From assembly GCF_014648395.1 (NCBI RefSeq), contig NZ_BMRA01000002.1:310001-374000 (forward strand): DNA of 64,000 nt. Reading direction: 5' to 3'. Shown one piece after another: positions 15,897 through 25,764 of this stretch. The notes below the pieces were generated by a model. That model was not told the DNA's origin. It saw only the letters and a program-made list of their open reading frames with translations, and made no database searches. Source of the DNA: Micromonospora fulviviridis. GTDB lineage: Bacteria > Actinomycetota > Actinomycetes > Mycobacteriales > Micromonosporaceae. The translations under genes and the position numbers were made by a program. Positions within the stretch are counted from its first letter, which is position 1; every line of letters begins with the position of its first letter.

Positions 15897-17477
15897 TCAG
15901 CTGACCGCCTCGCCGGCGGGGGCGGGGGTGTCCGCGTCGGCCCGGTGCGCGCGGATCTTGTGCCCGACGCTGGTCAGGCAGCGGCCGCTGGACAGGTCGA
16001 ACTTCCACCCGTGCAGCTGGCAGGTGAGCTGGTCGCCGTCCACGATCCCGAAGCGGCTCAGGTCCGCCTTGAGGTGCGGGCAGCGGCGCTGCACCACCCA
16101 GCCGTCGAGGGTGATGTCCTCGGCGTCGACGGCCCGCTCGTGCTCGTCGTACCAGCCCTCGGCGTACTGGAGGCGCTCCTCGGAGAGGCACTTGAAGAAC
16201 GCGTACACGAACTCGTTGTACTGGCCGATCCGGGCCGCCGAGAACCGGCAGGAGAGGAAGAGCGAGTTGACCCAGTCCACCTCGCCGATGTGCAGCAGGT
16301 GCTCGATCAGCGCCCGCTCGGTGCGGAAGCGGTACCGGACCTTCTCGTCCGCGTACGGCCGCACCTCCTTGCCCGGGAAGTCCACCACGATGGATTCGAC
16401 GCTCTCGCCGTCGTAGCCCACCAGGTCGAAGCGGACCGGGCCGCCGACGCCCTTGGCCAGGTAGATCGACTCGTCCAGCAGCGGTTCGATCCGGCGCTTC
16501 ATCTCGCCGAGCACGTCGACCTCGGGGTGCCGCCAGGACGCCTTCTCCGCCTCGATGATCGGGCGCTTGCGCTCCCGCATCTCCTCCAGGTGGGCCCGCT
16601 TGTTCGCGAAGAACTCCTCGACCGGCACCGGGTGGGTGGTGGTCGCGCCCTCGGTGGTGACCTCGGCGACGCTGCCCGGCAGCAGCACGATGCCGTTGGT
16701 GCCGCCGACCTTGGCGTACTCCGACAGGAACACCGACTGGTCGGGGAAGATGTTCCCCTCGTCGCCGAAGATGTCGTTGAACTGGAACAGCTCGTCGTCG
16801 AGGAAGCAGGGCGGGCCGGCGATCGGGAAGACGTGGTCCGCCTTCAGGTCGTCGATGTAACGCCAGGTGCGGTCGAACTGCCGCTCGCGCTTCTGCTTGC
16901 CGAACGCGGTCTTCGCCGCCTGCGGCAGCTCGTAGACCATCGGGTACCAGATCGCGCCGGAGAACTGGAGCAGGTGGGCGTGCACGTGGCCCAGCTCGGC
17001 GAAGACCGTGAGGTCGGTCGGGCGGGCGTCGTTCTGGTTGAGCAGCCGGACCCCGTCGTACTCGACCCAGAGCGAGGAGTCGCCGATCGGGCCGTCGGTC
17101 GGGCTGGTCAGCGCCTGGATCATGATCTTCAGGCCGCCGGGCAGCTCCACGACCTGCTCGTTCGGGGCCTTGAGGAACTTGGTGAAGCCCAGCTCCCGCA
17201 GCTCGTCCTCCATCTCCGAGGTGGGGAACTCGGGGAGCAGGACGGTGGCGTCCTTGGAGACGTGGTCCCGCAGGTTCTTGGCATCGAAGTGGTCCCGGTG
17301 CAGGTGCGACACGTACAGGTAGTCGCACTGGCCGAGGGTCGCCCAGTCGAGCTGGGAGTTGTCCGGGAAGGGGAACCAGGAGGCGAAGTAGGCGGGATTG
17401 ACCCACGGGTCGCACAGGATGCTGCCCGCGGCCGTGTCGATCCGCATGCTGGCATGGCCCGTACCGGTCACTCGCAC
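15897..17477 (-). CDS. MBL-fold metallohydrolase fused to C-terminal Rieske [2Fe-2S] domain
   Basis: 526 aa. N-terminal metallo-beta-lactamase domain: HxHxDH in YVSHLHRDHFDAKN (H58, H60, D62, H63), with UlaG-like surroundings (GTGHASMRIDTAAGSILCDP). The C-terminal Rieske domain has C466-x-H468 (RCPHLKADL) and C486-x2-H489 (CQLHGWKFDLSSGRC). The architecture recalls CMP-N-acetylneuraminate hydroxylase relatives, but with the Rieske domain C-terminal. A redox or hydroxylating role on an unknown substrate is inferred. Start GTG 17477 has GAGGGGG six bases upstream; TTG 17492 is the longer alternative. No reductase partner nearby. Confidence 0.85.
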   Translation of the reverse strand: MRVTGTGHASMRIDTAAGSILCDPWVNPAYFASWFPFPDNSQLDWATLGQCDYLYVSHLHRDHFDAKNLRDHVSKDATVLLPEFPTSEMEDELRELGFTKFLKAPNEQVVELPGGLKIMIQALTSPTDGPIGDSSLWVEYDGVRLLNQNDARPTDLTVFAELGHVHAHLLQFSGAIWYPMVYELPQAAKTAFGKQKRERQFDRTWRYIDDLKADHVFPIAGPPCFLDDELFQFNDIFGDEGNIFPDQSVFLSEYAKVGGTNGIVLLPGSVAEVTTEGATTTHPVPVEEFFANKRAHLEEMRERKRPIIEAEKASWRHPEVDVLGEMKRRIEPLLDESIYLAKGVGGPVRFDLVGYDGESVESIVVDFPGKEVRPYADEKVRYRFRTERALIEHLLHIGEVDWVNSLFLSCRFSAARIGQYNEFVYAFFKCLSEERLQYAEGWYDEHERAVDAEDITLDGWVVQRRCPHLKADLSRFGIVDGDQLTCQLHGWKFDLSSGRCLTSVGHKIRAHRADADTPAPAGEAVS

Positions 17478-17606
17478 CGCAGTCCCCCTCAAAAAGACAA
17501 TCAGGCGTACGTCAAGACGCTACCGGAGGCAGTGTGGTCACCGTTCCGCGACGCCGGTAGTGGCCTTCCGCCCCGGCCGGGCGGGTCCAACGGCCCGGGG
17601 CGCCGG

Positions 17607-17630
17607 GCGGGCCCGCAGATCCGGGCCCGC
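17607..17630. repeat. Inverted repeat in divergent spacer
   Basis: GCGGGCCC and GGGCCCGC (8 bp perfect arms, 8-base loop) between the divergent MBL-Rieske and DUF2631 genes. Could be a regulatory site or simply GC-rich symmetry; nothing else is recognisable in the 234-base spacer. Confidence 0.4.
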
Positions 17631-17711
17631 GATCAGGGCGGACCCCGCACCGGGGCCGTCACGGGGCGTGCCAGACTAACCGGAGATCCGATCGCGAGGG
17701 AAGGACCGACA

Positions 17712-17936
17712 GTGGCAGGAAGCGAGCCGGTAACCGCGCCAGATCAGCACAAGCCCGGACACCGCAGGTCCGGACGGATCGGGGCGGTGCTGTCGGCGGC
17801 GGTGTTGGTGCTCATGGCGCTCTGCGGCAACCACGAGGGCAACGTGGAGAACATCTGGCTGTTCGGGCTCGCGGCGCTGCTGCTGGCCATCGTCATCGGC
17901 GACGCCGTGCTGCGCCGCAACGGCCTGCGGTCCTGA
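17712..17936 (+). CDS. DUF2631 small membrane protein
   Basis: 74 aa. Conserved soluble start AGSEPVTAPDQHKPGHRRSG, then two hydrophobic helices (about 24-38, IGAVLSAAVLVLMAL, and about 48-63, IWLFGLAALLLAIVIG) separated by CGNHEGNVEN, ending DAVLRRNGLRS. This is an actinobacterial protein of unknown function. The start is GTG 17712, preceded by GGGAAGGA with good spacing; longer in-frame extensions cross the divergent MBL-Rieske gene and are not credible. Confidence 0.85.
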   Translation: MAGSEPVTAPDQHKPGHRRSGRIGAVLSAAVLVLMALCGNHEGNVENIWLFGLAALLLAIVIGDAVLRRNGLRS

Positions 17937-17960
17937 CCGGCCCGCACCCGGCCGGTACGC

Positions 17961-17998
17961 ACGAGGGCCCGCCCCCGATCGGGGACGGGCCCTTCGTC
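17961..17998. terminator. Bidirectional terminator after DUF2631 gene
   Basis: ACGAGGGCCCG (17961-17971) pairs with CGGGCCCTTCGT with one bulged base, and CCCC/GGGG continue the stem inside. Placed between the convergent DUF2631 and DivI1A genes. Confidence 0.8.
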
Positions 17999-18011
17999 GT
18001 CGTCGGCGGGC

Positions 18012-19118
18012 TCAGTGGCCGAGCAGGATGTCCTGCACGTCCTTGAGCGCGGCGTCGACCTCGGCCTCGAAGTAGCCGCCGGGCACCAGCCCGAAGCGCA
18101 GCGTGTCCAGGTCCTTCGGGTTCACCGGCATCGGGTTGCGGCCCTGCATGCCGCCGAGCAGGGTCTCGAAGAACCGGTCGACCTGGTCGGGGTCGTACCC
18201 GCTGCCGAACCGGCGCACCTGGAAGCTGCGGCGGATCTGGTCCACCCGGTAGAGGTCGCTGCCGGGCGGGCCAGCCATCGGCGGGCCCACCATCGGCGGA
18301 CCGGCCATCGGCGGGCCGGACATCCCGGGACCACCGCCGTAACCCTGGTCCGGGGCGCCGTAGCCCTGGTCCGGGCCGCCGCCGTAGCCCTGGTCCGGGC
18401 CGTAGCCCTGCTGCGGCAGCGGCGGCGGGCCGGCCGGGCCACGGCCGCGCGGGTCACGCAGGTCCCGCTCGGGCATCCGGATCTCGGCGGTCATGTCGGT
18501 GCGGCCGTGCCGGCCGGCCTCGAAGCCGTCGAAGCGCTGCTCGTCCTGGCCGTAACCGCTCGGGCCGGGGGGCAGGCCGCGGGCGGGCGGGCCGCCGTGC
18601 CCCATCGGGGCGCCCGGACCCATCGGGCCGGGGCCGCCCGGGCCGCGGGGTGCGTCGTAGCCGCCGCGCGGGCCGTCGTACCCGCCGGCGAAGGCGCCGG
18701 TCGGCTCGTCGTAGCGGTTGCCGTAGCGGTCGGCGGGCGGGCCGGCCTGCGCGGGCATCGGCCGCGGCGGCATCGGGGGCTGCGGCACCGGCGAGAGGCC
18801 ACGGTCGTCGCGCATCGGCGGGCCCAGCCGGTCGGCCATCCGGGGATCGCCACCCCGCCCGCCGGGGGCGCCGGCGCGCTCCTCCAGCTCGGCGAGCTGC
18901 CGCTCCACCCGGTCGAGGTGCAGGTCGACCTGCCACTCGTCGTAGCCGTTGAAGCGGACCCGGAAGACGACGTCGTGGACCTCCTGGGAGGCCACGGGCG
19001 CGCCGACCGGCTGGCCGGCGAGTGTCGCCTCCACCCGGTCCAGGAAGGCGTCCACCTCGTCGACCTTGTATCCCCGGCGGAGCGCCTTACGCCGGAAACG
19101 CTGACCCTGACTCGCCAC
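18012..19118 (-). CDS. DivIVA-domain protein with two terminal DivI1A pairs and a Gly/Pro-rich centre
   Basis: 368 aa. Four short DivI1A-like modules are visible: RRKALRRGYKVDEVDAFLDR (about 9-28), VFRVRFNGYDEWQVDLHLDR (51-70), then after the linker SFQVRRFGSGYDPDQVDRFF and RFGLVPGGYFEAEVDAALKD near the C-terminus. The middle (about 80-290) is low-complexity, with repeated GPDQGYGG-like and MAGPPM-like segments, probably disordered. The long coiled coil of true DivIVA/Wag31 is lacking, so polar-growth function is not assured. Start ATG 19118; the stop abuts a terminator. Confidence 0.82.
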   Translation of the reverse strand: MASQGQRFRRKALRRGYKVDEVDAFLDRVEATLAGQPVGAPVASQEVHDVVFRVRFNGYDEWQVDLHLDRVERQLAELEERAGAPGGRGGDPRMADRLGPPMRDDRGLSPVPQPPMPPRPMPAQAGPPADRYGNRYDEPTGAFAGGYDGPRGGYDAPRGPGGPGPMGPGAPMGHGGPPARGLPPGPSGYGQDEQRFDGFEAGRHGRTDMTAEIRMPERDLRDPRGRGPAGPPPLPQQGYGPDQGYGGGPDQGYGAPDQGYGGGPGMSGPPMAGPPMVGPPMAGPPGSDLYRVDQIRRSFQVRRFGSGYDPDQVDRFFETLLGGMQGRNPMPVNPKDLDTLRFGLVPGGYFEAEVDAALKDVQDILLGH

Positions 19119-19148
19119 TATGTCTCCTGGTCTCGTACCGCTACGCCG

Positions 19149-20294
19149 TCACGCCGTTGCGGCGCGTGGGTCGCTGTCCCTGTCCTCGGCGGCGGCGAGC
19201 TGCCCACACGCCCCGTCGATCTCGCGACCCCGGGTGTCCCGCACCGTGGTGGACACCCCGGCGTCGCGCAACCGCCGGACGAACTCCCGCTCGACCGGCT
19301 TCGGGCTGGCGTCCCAGCGGCTGCCCGGAGTCGGGTTGAGCGGGATCAGGTTCACGTGGGCCAGCTTGCCGGCCAGCAGCCGCCCGAGCAGATCGGCTCT
19401 CCACGGCTGGTCGTTCACGTCCTTGATCATCGCGTATTCGATGGACACGCGACGCCCCGTCGTGTCCGCGTAGTCCCACGCCGCGTCCAGCACCTCGGAC
19501 ACCTTCCAGCGCTGGTTGACCGGCACGAGTTCGTCGCGCAGCCCATCATCGGGGGCGTGCAGCGACAACGCAAGGGTCACTGAGAGGTCTTCGCTGGCCA
19601 GTCGGCGGATGGCCGGGACCAGGCCGACCGTGGAAACGGTGATGTGGCGCTGGGACAGGCCGAGCCCCTCCGGGGCCGGGGCCACCAGCCGGCGGATCGC
19701 CGCCACCACCCGCGAGTAGTTGGCCAGCGGCTCGCCCATGCCCATGAACACCACGTGCGACAGGCGCGGCGGGGAGCCGGCCACCGCCCCCGAGGCGGCC
19801 ACCCCGGCCAGGTAGACGGCCTGGTCGACGATCTCGGCGGTGGAGAGGTTGCGGGTCAGACCGGCCTGGCCGGTCGCGCAGAACGGGCAGGCCATGCCGC
19901 AGCCCGCCTGGCTGGAGATGCAGACCGTGACCCGGTCCGGGTAGCCCATCAGCACGCTCTCCACCAGCGAGCCGTCGTGCAGCCGCCAGAGCGCCTTGCG
20001 GGTGGCGCCGTCGTCGCAGGCCATCTCGCGTACCGGGGTGAGCAGGGTGGGCAGCAGCGTGCCCGCCAGCCGCTCGCGGGTGGCCGCCGGCAGGTCGGTC
20101 ATCTGCGCCGGGTCGCGGACCAGCCGGCCGAAGTAGTGGTTCGAGACCTGCTTGGCGCGGAACGCCGGCTCCCCCAGCTCGGTGACGAGCGCCTGCCGGC
20201 CCGGCAGGTCCAGGTCGGCGAGGTGACGGGGTGGCATCGCGGGCCGGCGGCCGCGGGCGTCGGGGTCTACGGAGATCAGCGGGAGGCTCGTCAT
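19149..20294 (-). CDS. rlmN: 23S rRNA (adenine2503-C2)-methyltransferase
   Basis: 381 aa radical-SAM enzyme that methylates A2503 of 23S rRNA (and A37 of some tRNAs). The CxxxCxxC cluster motif is C132-G-M-A-C136-P-F-C139 in [17 protein letters not shown]; the catalytic C-terminal cysteine is C363 in [22 protein letters not shown] and [14 protein letters not shown] segments fit the family. ATG 20294 gives the usual length; longer frames continue into the upstream gene's region and are artefacts. Lies 104 bases after cdsA on the same strand. Confidence 0.95.
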   Translation of the reverse strand: MTSLPLISVDPDARGRRPAMPPRHLADLDLPGRQALVTELGEPAFRAKQVSNHYFGRLVRDPAQMTDLPAATRERLAGTLLPTLLTPVREMACDDGATRKALWRLHDGSLVESVLMGYPDRVTVCISSQAGCGMACPFCATGQAGLTRNLSTAEIVDQAVYLAGVAASGAVAGSPPRLSHVVFMGMGEPLANYSRVVAAIRRLVAPAPEGLGLSQRHITVSTVGLVPAIRRLASEDLSVTLALSLHAPDDGLRDELVPVNQRWKVSEVLDAAWDYADTTGRRVSIEYAMIKDVNDQPWRADLLGRLLAGKLAHVNLIPLNPTPGSRWDASPKPVEREFVRRLRDAGVSTTVRDTRGREIDGACGQLAAAEDRDSDPRAATA

Positions 20295-20398
20295 GGCGCG
20301 TCCAGTCTGACACGCCGAACGGGGGACGCACCTGTCCGCGGGTGCCGAATCGGCACCGGCCGGCCGGCCGGTGCGACGCCAGCCGCGTGATTCACGCC

Positions 20399-21811
20399 TC
20401 AGCCCGCCATCGGCACGAAGACGGCCAGCAGCAGGTACGCGGTCGGCACCGCGAACAGGATCGAGTCGAGCCGGTCCATCAGGCCGCCGTGCCCGGGGAG
20501 CAGGTTGCTCATGTCCTTGACCCCGAGATCGCGCTTGATCATGGACTCGGCGAGGTCGCCGAGGACCGCCGCGCCGGAGATCGCCATCCCGAACAGCGCG
20601 CCCCACCAGGGGGCCACGTCGAGGAGCAGCCAGAGCAGCAGGGCGCTGCCCGCGGCGGCCGCGGTCACCGAGCCGGCGAAGCCCTCCCAGGACTTCTTCG
20701 GGCTGATCGTCGGGGCCATCGGGTGCTTGCCGAAGGCCACGCCGGCCGCGTAGCCGCCGGTGTCGGAGAGCACCACGGCGACCAGGGTGACCAGCACCCG
20801 CAGGTGGCCGTCGTCGGGGGCGGCCGCCAGCATCGCCGCGAAGCCGCCGAGGAAGGGCACGTAGACCGCGATCAGGGTGGCCGCGGTGAGGTCGCGCTGG
20901 TAGTTGCCGGGGCCGTCGCCCAGCCGCCAGATCATCGTGCCCAGCACGGTGACCAGCAGGCCGAGGCAGAGCGCGTCCGGGCCGGCGAACCAGGCCAGCC
21001 CCACCGTGATGACGCCACCGGCGACCAGCGGCACCAGTGGCGGGTGGGCGCCGCTGCGGCGTACCGCGCGGGCCATCTCCCAGGAGCCGATCGCCACCGC
21101 GGCGGCGATCACGGCGAGGAACGCCGGCAGGTAGAAGAAGAGCGGCACCACGATCGCCGCGCCGAGGGCCAGTCCGACGCCGATGGCGGCCGGCAGGTTG
21201 CGGCCCGCTCGTGAGGTCCTGGGCTGGACGGTCGGGGGACGGTCCGCGCTGGCCCGTCGCCGACCCCTCGACCCGCGGGCCGCCGGCCGCTCCGGGTCCG
21301 GTCCGGGCTCGTCGCGCACCGGCGGGAGCTGGGTGGTCGGTTCGTCCCGCACCGGCGCGATCTGGGCGGTCGGGTACTCGTCGTCCGGCCGGCCGTGGCT
21401 CCGGTCACGCGGGCCCGCGTCGTACCGTTCCCGCGGGTCGGCGCCCCGGTCACGCGGGTCGTGGCCCCACGGGTCCCGGTCCGGGGTCCGGAAACCGCCC
21501 GGACCGGCGTCCCGGTGGCCCCGCCCGGCGTCCACGTGGCCCGGGCCGCGGGGGCCAGGCTCGTCGCGCCAGCCCCGCTCCGGGGCCGGCGGTCGGTCGT
21601 ACGGCCGGCGGCCGCGCGGCGCGTCGTGGCCGTCAGCCGGCCGACCGTAGGGGTCGGCGGCGGGGCGGCCGGGCGGGCGCGCGTACGCCTCCGGCCCGGC
21701 AGCCGGTCGGCGCCAGGGCCCGGGCTCCAGGTCGGTCTCCGGCCAGGGCAGCGGGGCCGGGCGGTCCCAGCCGCGCGGCTCGGCGTTGCCGTAGGGGTCG
21801 GGGTGGGACAT
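20399..21811 (-). CDS. cdsA: Phosphatidate cytidylyltransferase with long disordered N-terminus
   Basis: 470 aa membrane enzyme forming CDP-diacylglycerol from phosphatidate and CTP. The catalytic membrane domain is at about 205-470; the family signature appears as [19 protein letters not shown] followed by [14 protein letters not shown]. Residues 1-200 are Pro/Arg/Asp-rich, with repeated RDEP segments ([17 protein letters not shown]), and probably disordered; E. coli CdsA is about 285 aa, so this extension is a lineage feature. ATG 21811 is preferred to the adjacent GTG 21814. Conserved position after frr. Confidence 0.93.
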   Translation of the reverse strand: MSHPDPYGNAEPRGWDRPAPLPWPETDLEPGPWRRPAAGPEAYARPPGRPAADPYGRPADGHDAPRGRRPYDRPPAPERGWRDEPGPRGPGHVDAGRGHRDAGPGGFRTPDRDPWGHDPRDRGADPRERYDAGPRDRSHGRPDDEYPTAQIAPVRDEPTTQLPPVRDEPGPDPERPAARGSRGRRRASADRPPTVQPRTSRAGRNLPAAIGVGLALGAAIVVPLFFYLPAFLAVIAAAVAIGSWEMARAVRRSGAHPPLVPLVAGGVITVGLAWFAGPDALCLGLLVTVLGTMIWRLGDGPGNYQRDLTAATLIAVYVPFLGGFAAMLAAAPDDGHLRVLVTLVAVVLSDTGGYAAGVAFGKHPMAPTISPKKSWEGFAGSVTAAAAGSALLLWLLLDVAPWWGALFGMAISGAAVLGDLAESMIKRDLGVKDMSNLLPGHGGLMDRLDSILFAVPTAYLLLAVFVPMAG

Positions 21812-22002
21812 CACGCACCGGCAGGCGGTACGGGAGCCACCACATGACGCAAGACCAAGACAATCCCCTACAGCCGCGAGCAGTTTCGGTTGACCGGCCC
21901 GACGGCCGGCCGATCCCCGCCGTTCACCCGGTGGTGGGCGGGAATCGTGCCGAGCCTACTGCACCCGGGAAGCCCGCACGGCGGACGCCGCCCGGCACGA
22001 CG

Positions 22003-22050
22003 ACGGCACCGGGCCGCCACCCGTGACGGGCGGCGGCACACCGGTGCCGT
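22003..22050. terminator. Large hairpin downstream of frr
   Basis: Outer arms ACGGCACCGG (22003-22012) and CCGGTGCCGT (22041-22050) are perfect over 10 bp; inner arms GCCGCCACCCG and CGGGCGGCGGC pair 10 of 11. It begins 17 bases after the frr stop, in the spacer before cdsA, and is the best termination site of the rpsB-frr run. Confidence 0.78.
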
Positions 22051-22067
22051 GGCGGGTACGCGGGCGC

Positions 22068-22625
22068 TCAGACCTCGAGCAGCTCGTTCTCCTTGTGCTT
22101 GACCAGCTCGTCGACGGTGGCCACGAAGCGCTGGGTCAGGTCGTCCAGCTCCTTCTCCGCGCGCCGGCCCTCGTCCTCGCCGACCTCGCCGTCCTTGACG
22201 AGGCGGTCCAGCTCTTCCTTGCCCCTGCGGCGGATGTTGCGGACGGCGACCTTCGCCTCCTCGCCCTTGTGCCGGGCGACCTTGATCATCTCGCGGCGCC
22301 GCTCCTCGGTCATCTGCGGGAGCACGATGCGCAGCTGGTTGCCCTCGTTGTTCGGGTTGACCCCGAGGTCCGAGTCGCGGATCGCCTTCTCCATGGCGTT
22401 GATCTGCGAGTTGTCGTACGGCTTGATGATCACCATGCGCGGCTCGGGCACGGCGATGGACGCCATCTGCGGCAGCGGGGTCGGGCTGCCGTAGTAGTCG
22501 ATCACGATCCGGGAGAACATCGCGGCGTTGGCGCGACCGGTGCGGATCCCGCCGAACTCCTCTTTGGCGTGCTCGATGGCACGCTCCATCTTCTCCTCTG
22601 CCTCGAGGAGGGTGTCGTCGATCAC
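22068..22625 (-). CDS. frr: Ribosome recycling factor
   Basis: 185 aa, the normal size. Disassembles post-termination ribosomes with EF-G. Family signatures: [40 protein letters not shown] and the C-terminal helical segment [18 protein letters not shown]. All three long helices appear intact. Follows pyrH by 86 bases in the order rpsB-tsf-pyrH-frr-cdsA, standard in bacteria. Confidence 0.97.
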   Translation of the reverse strand: MIDDTLLEAEEKMERAIEHAKEEFGGIRTGRANAAMFSRIVIDYYGSPTPLPQMASIAVPEPRMVIIKPYDNSQINAMEKAIRDSDLGVNPNNEGNQLRIVLPQMTEERRREMIKVARHKGEEAKVAVRNIRRRGKEELDRLVKDGEVGEDEGRRAEKELDDLTQRFVATVDELVKHKENELLEV

Positions 22626-22711
22626 CGGTCTCCTCGCCTCCTTCTGTGCTCGTCGTGGGCTGTGCGGGTGCTGCGGTTGTCGGAGGACCGCTGCCGGCTC
22701 GGCGGAACCGG

Positions 22712-23497
22712 TCAGGCGGTGATCAGCGTGCCGATCTTCTCACCGCCGACGGCACGGACGATCGTGTCGTCGCCCTGGGCGCCGAAGACCAGCATCGGCA
22801 GGCCGTTCTCCATGCAGAGGCTGAACGCCGCGGCGTCGGCCACCCGCAGGTTGCGGCGCAGCACCTCGGAGAAGGTGATCGAGTCGAGCTTGCTCGCCGT
22901 CGGGTCGATCCGGGGGTCCGCGGTGTAGACGGCGTCCACGCCGTTCTTGCTCATCAGCACCACGTCGGCGCGGATCTCCAGCGCCCGCTGGGCGGCCACC
23001 GTGTCGGTGGAGAAGTACGGCATCCCGGCGCCCGCGCCGAAGATGACCACGCGGCCCTTCTCCAGGTGCCGGATCGCCCGCAGCGGGATGTACGGCTCGG
23101 CGACCTGGGCCATGGTGATCGCGCTCTGCACCCGGGTCTCGATGCCCTCCTTCTCCAGGAAGTCCTGGAGGGCCAGGCAGTTCATCACCGTGCCCAGCAT
23201 GCCCATGTAGTCCGCGCGGGCCCGGTCCATGCCGCGCTTCTGCAGCTCGGCGCCGCGGAAGAAGTTGCCGCCGCCGACCACCACGGAGACCTGCACGCCG
23301 CGGCGCACCACGGTGGCGATCTGCCGGGCGATGGCCTGCACGACGTCGGGGTCGACGCCGATCGCGCCGCCGCCGAAGACCTCACCGGAGAGCTTCAGCA
23401 CCACCCGGCGGGCCCGACCGGGCGGCGGAGCCGTGGGGTCATCCGCCGCCAGGCTCCGGTCACTCACAACCTGCGTCATCCGCCCCGCCCCTTCCAT
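22712..23497 (-). CDS. pyrH: UMP kinase
   Basis: Hexameric kinase of the amino-acid kinase family, phosphorylating UMP to [16 protein letters not shown] near residue 32 is the phosphate-binding start; [15 protein letters not shown] and [20 protein letters not shown] are typical, and [16 protein letters not shown] [19 protein letters not shown] follows. 261 aa from ATG 23497; ATG 23479 ([15 protein letters not shown] eight bases upstream) is about equally likely. GTP activation and UTP feedback are known for the family. Confidence 0.95.
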   Translation of the reverse strand: MEGAGRMTQVVSDRSLAADDPTAPPPGRARRVVLKLSGEVFGGGAIGVDPDVVQAIARQIATVVRRGVQVSVVVGGGNFFRGAELQKRGMDRARADYMGMLGTVMNCLALQDFLEKEGIETRVQSAITMAQVAEPYIPLRAIRHLEKGRVVIFGAGAGMPYFSTDTVAAQRALEIRADVVLMSKNGVDAVYTADPRIDPTASKLDSITFSEVLRRNLRVADAAAFSLCMENGLPMLVFGAQGDDTIVRAVGGEKIGTLITA

Positions 23498-23550
23498 CGC
23501 GCACCTCGTGGGTGTCGCGTACCGCGTAACTGCCGCTGCCGACCCTATGT

Positions 23551-23598
23551 GACGAGGAGGCCGCGGTGCCTGTCACGTACACCGGCGGCCTCCTCGTC
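23551..23598. terminator. Hairpin between tsf and pyrH
   Basis: GACGAGGAGGCCGC (23551-23564) pairs perfectly with its complement at 23585-23598 (14 bp); GGTG/CACC extend the stem inside after one bulge. It sits 47 bases after the tsf stop on the minus strand. Likely a partial terminator that reduces pyrH expression relative to tsf. Confidence 0.8.
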
Positions 23599-23644
23599 GA
23601 AGATTTCCCTGCGCCCGGGCGCGTCATGCGCCCGGTGCGGCGGC

Positions 23645-24472
23645 TCAGGCCTGGCCGACCTCGAACCGCACGAAACGGGTCACCTCGATGCCGGCGTCGG
23701 CCAGCAGCTGCTTCACCGTCTTCTTGTTGTCGGCGACCGACGCCTGCTCCAGCAGGACGAAGTCCTTGAAGAAGGCGTTGACCCGGCCCTCGACGATCTT
23801 CGGCAGCGCCGCCTCGGGCTTGTTCTCCTCGCGCGCGGTCTGCTCGGCGATGCGCCGCTCCGACTCGACGGTCTCGGCCGGGACCTCGTCGCGGGTCAGG
23901 TACTTCGGGCGCATGGCGGCGATCTGCATGGCCACGCCGCGGGCGTCCGCGTCGCCGGCCTCGTCGGTCTTGCCGGCGTACTGCACGAGCACGCCGACCG
24001 CCGGGGGCAGGTCCTGGCTCTTGCGGTGCAGGTAGACCGCGGTGTTGCCGTCGAGCTTGGCGAAGCGGTTGAGCACCAGCTTCTCGCCGATCTTGGCGGA
24101 CTGCTCCTGGATCAGGTCGGCCACGCTCTTGCCGTCGATGGTGCTGGCGAGCAGCTCCTCGGCGTTGTTCGCGCCGCTGGCCACACCGTGCTCGACCAGC
24201 TGCTGGGCCAGCGCGATGAAGGCGTCGTTCTTGGCGACGAAGTCGGTCTCGCAGTTGAGCTCGAGCAGCGCCTGGCCGGCGTGGGCGATGAGGCCGTTGG
24301 CCGCCGTGCGACCGGCCCGCTTGCCGACGTCCTTGGCGCCCTTGACGCGCAGGATCTCGATGGCCTTGTCGAAGTCGCCCTCGGCCTCGGTCAGCGCCTT
24401 CTTGGAGTCCATCATGCCGGCGCCGGTGAGGTCCCGGAGCTTCTTGACGTCCGCGGCGGTGAAGTTGGACAT
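23645..24472 (-). CDS. tsf: Elongation factor Ts
   Basis: 275 aa guanine nucleotide exchange factor for EF-Tu. N-terminal UBA-like module: [20 protein letters not shown]; the EF-Tu-contacting segment [14 protein letters not shown] follows at about 78-91, with the key TDFV. Length normal for actinobacteria (about 270-280). Preceded by rpsB through a 134-base spacer containing a hairpin. Confidence 0.97.
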   Translation of the reverse strand: MSNFTAADVKKLRDLTGAGMMDSKKALTEAEGDFDKAIEILRVKGAKDVGKRAGRTAANGLIAHAGQALLELNCETDFVAKNDAFIALAQQLVEHGVASGANNAEELLASTIDGKSVADLIQEQSAKIGEKLVLNRFAKLDGNTAVYLHRKSQDLPPAVGVLVQYAGKTDEAGDADARGVAMQIAAMRPKYLTRDEVPAETVESERRIAEQTAREENKPEAALPKIVEGRVNAFFKDFVLLEQASVADNKKTVKQLLADAGIEVTRFVRFEVGQA

Positions 24473-24554
24473 GACTCTCTCTTCGGTGTTTGAGACTGCG
24501 TTGGATGGTCTGGCTGCCGGTTACCCGGATCCGGGCCGGTTCTGCCCGGCGTAC

Positions 24555-24601
24555 CCGTCGCGCCCCACCGGCCGGGAAATCGGACGGTGGGGACGCGACG
24601 G
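24555..24601. terminator. Attenuator-type hairpin between rpsB and tsf
   Basis: CCGTCGCG-CCCCACCG (24555-24570) pairs with CGGTGGGG-A-CGCGACGG (24585-24601), 16 bp with one bulged A and a 14-base loop. Immediately follows the rpsB stop (24607) on the minus strand. Such an intercistronic terminator could set the S2:EF-Ts ratio. Confidence 0.82.
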
Positions 24602-24606
24602 CGAGA

Positions 24607-25449
24607 TCACTCCGCGGCGGCGGTCGCCGGCTGCTCGGTCGCCGGCTGCTCGTCGGCCTTCTTCGGCTCCTCGAGCAGCTCGCGCTCCCACTCGGCCAGC
24701 GGCTCGTCGGCGCCGACCTGGCCCGGCTCGGGCTTCTCGTCGGTGCCACGGCCGCGGCCGGAGCGGGCGATCAGACCGTCGGCGACGGCGGCGGCGACGA
24801 CCTTGGTCAGCAGCTCGGCCGAGCGGATCGCGTCGTCGTTGCCCGGGATCGGGAAGTCGACCTCGTCCGGGTCGCAGTTGGTGTCGAGCACGGCGATCAC
24901 CGGGATGCCCAGCTTGCGGGCCTCGTCGACGGCGATGTGCTCCTTCTTGGTGTCGACCACCCAGACCGCGGCCGGGAGCTTCTGCATGTCACGCAGGCCG
25001 CCGAGGGTCTTGGTCAGCTTCTCCTTCTCGCGGGAGAGCTGGAGGGTCTCCTTCTTGGTGTAACCGGCGGCGGTGCCGCTCAGGTCACCCAGGGCCTCGA
25101 GCTCCTTCATCCGCTGGAGCCGCTTGTACACCGTCTGGAAGTTGGTCAGCATGCCGCCGAGCCAGCGGTGGTTGACGTACGGCTGGCCGACCCGGGTCGC
25201 CTGCTCGGCGATGGCCTCCTGGGCCTGCTTCTTGGTGCCGACGAAGAGGATGCTGCCGCCCCCGGCCACCGTGGTGCGCACGAACTCGTACGCCTTCTCG
25301 ATGTAGTCGAGGGTCTGGCGCAGGTCGATGATGTAGATACCGTTGCGCTCGGTGAAGATGAAGCGCTTCATCTTCGGGTTCCAGCGCCGGGTCTGGTGCC
25401 CGAAGTGGACACCGCTTTCCAACAGCTGGCGCATGGTCACGACGGCCAT
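24607..25449 (-). CDS. rpsB: 30S ribosomal protein S2
   Basis: 280 aa. Signature [20 protein letters not shown] at the N-terminus and [20 protein letters not shown] later are diagnostic. The C-terminal tail after about residue 225 is acidic and Glu/Pro/Ala-rich ([24 protein letters not shown]), longer than in E. coli (241 aa) and normal for actinobacteria. First gene of rpsB-tsf; the promoter should be in the 417-base region upstream. Confidence 0.97.
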   Translation of the reverse strand: MAVVTMRQLLESGVHFGHQTRRWNPKMKRFIFTERNGIYIIDLRQTLDYIEKAYEFVRTTVAGGGSILFVGTKKQAQEAIAEQATRVGQPYVNHRWLGGMLTNFQTVYKRLQRMKELEALGDLSGTAAGYTKKETLQLSREKEKLTKTLGGLRDMQKLPAAVWVVDTKKEHIAVDEARKLGIPVIAVLDTNCDPDEVDFPIPGNDDAIRSAELLTKVVAAAVADGLIARSGRGRGTDEKPEPGQVGADEPLAEWERELLEEPKKADEQPATEQPATAAAE

Positions 25450-25764
25450 GGTGGGTACTCCCTGTTCATCCCTGGTTGTGCCGTCCGGCCGGCGGCCGGA
25501 CGCCTGGCGCCCGGTCGCCGGCCAGGGTGGGCCCGATCAGGATCGGGACCAGGGAGGCCGTCGCCCCACGAGAGGTCCGTGGAGAGGGCGCGCGAGGTCG
25601 ACCGCGCGAGGCGGTCGCCAGTCGACCAGTGTACGCCCCTTCTCCGCCCCCCGGTCCCGGGGTTCGGGAACCCCCATCCCGCCCCTTTCCGGACGCCCGA
25701 CGCCGGTACGGCGATACCTGACATCTCGGACCTGGCCGGGGCGGCTCGGGCATCGGCCGGCCGG
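25450..25764 (-). promoter_or_regulatory. rpsB upstream region
   Basis: About 315 bases with no credible gene. It must hold the rpsB promoter and leader. S2 leaders often carry an autoregulatory structure, but I cannot delineate one; the stretch is GC-rich, with some symmetry around 25560-25630 (GACCGCGCGAGGCGGTC-like). Confidence 0.3.

Noticed and set aside
15861..17711. Extension of the DUF2631 gene upstream through the MBL-Rieske locus
   Set aside because: The frame is open only because of composition; the family protein is about 75 aa, and GTG 17712 has a ribosome binding site.
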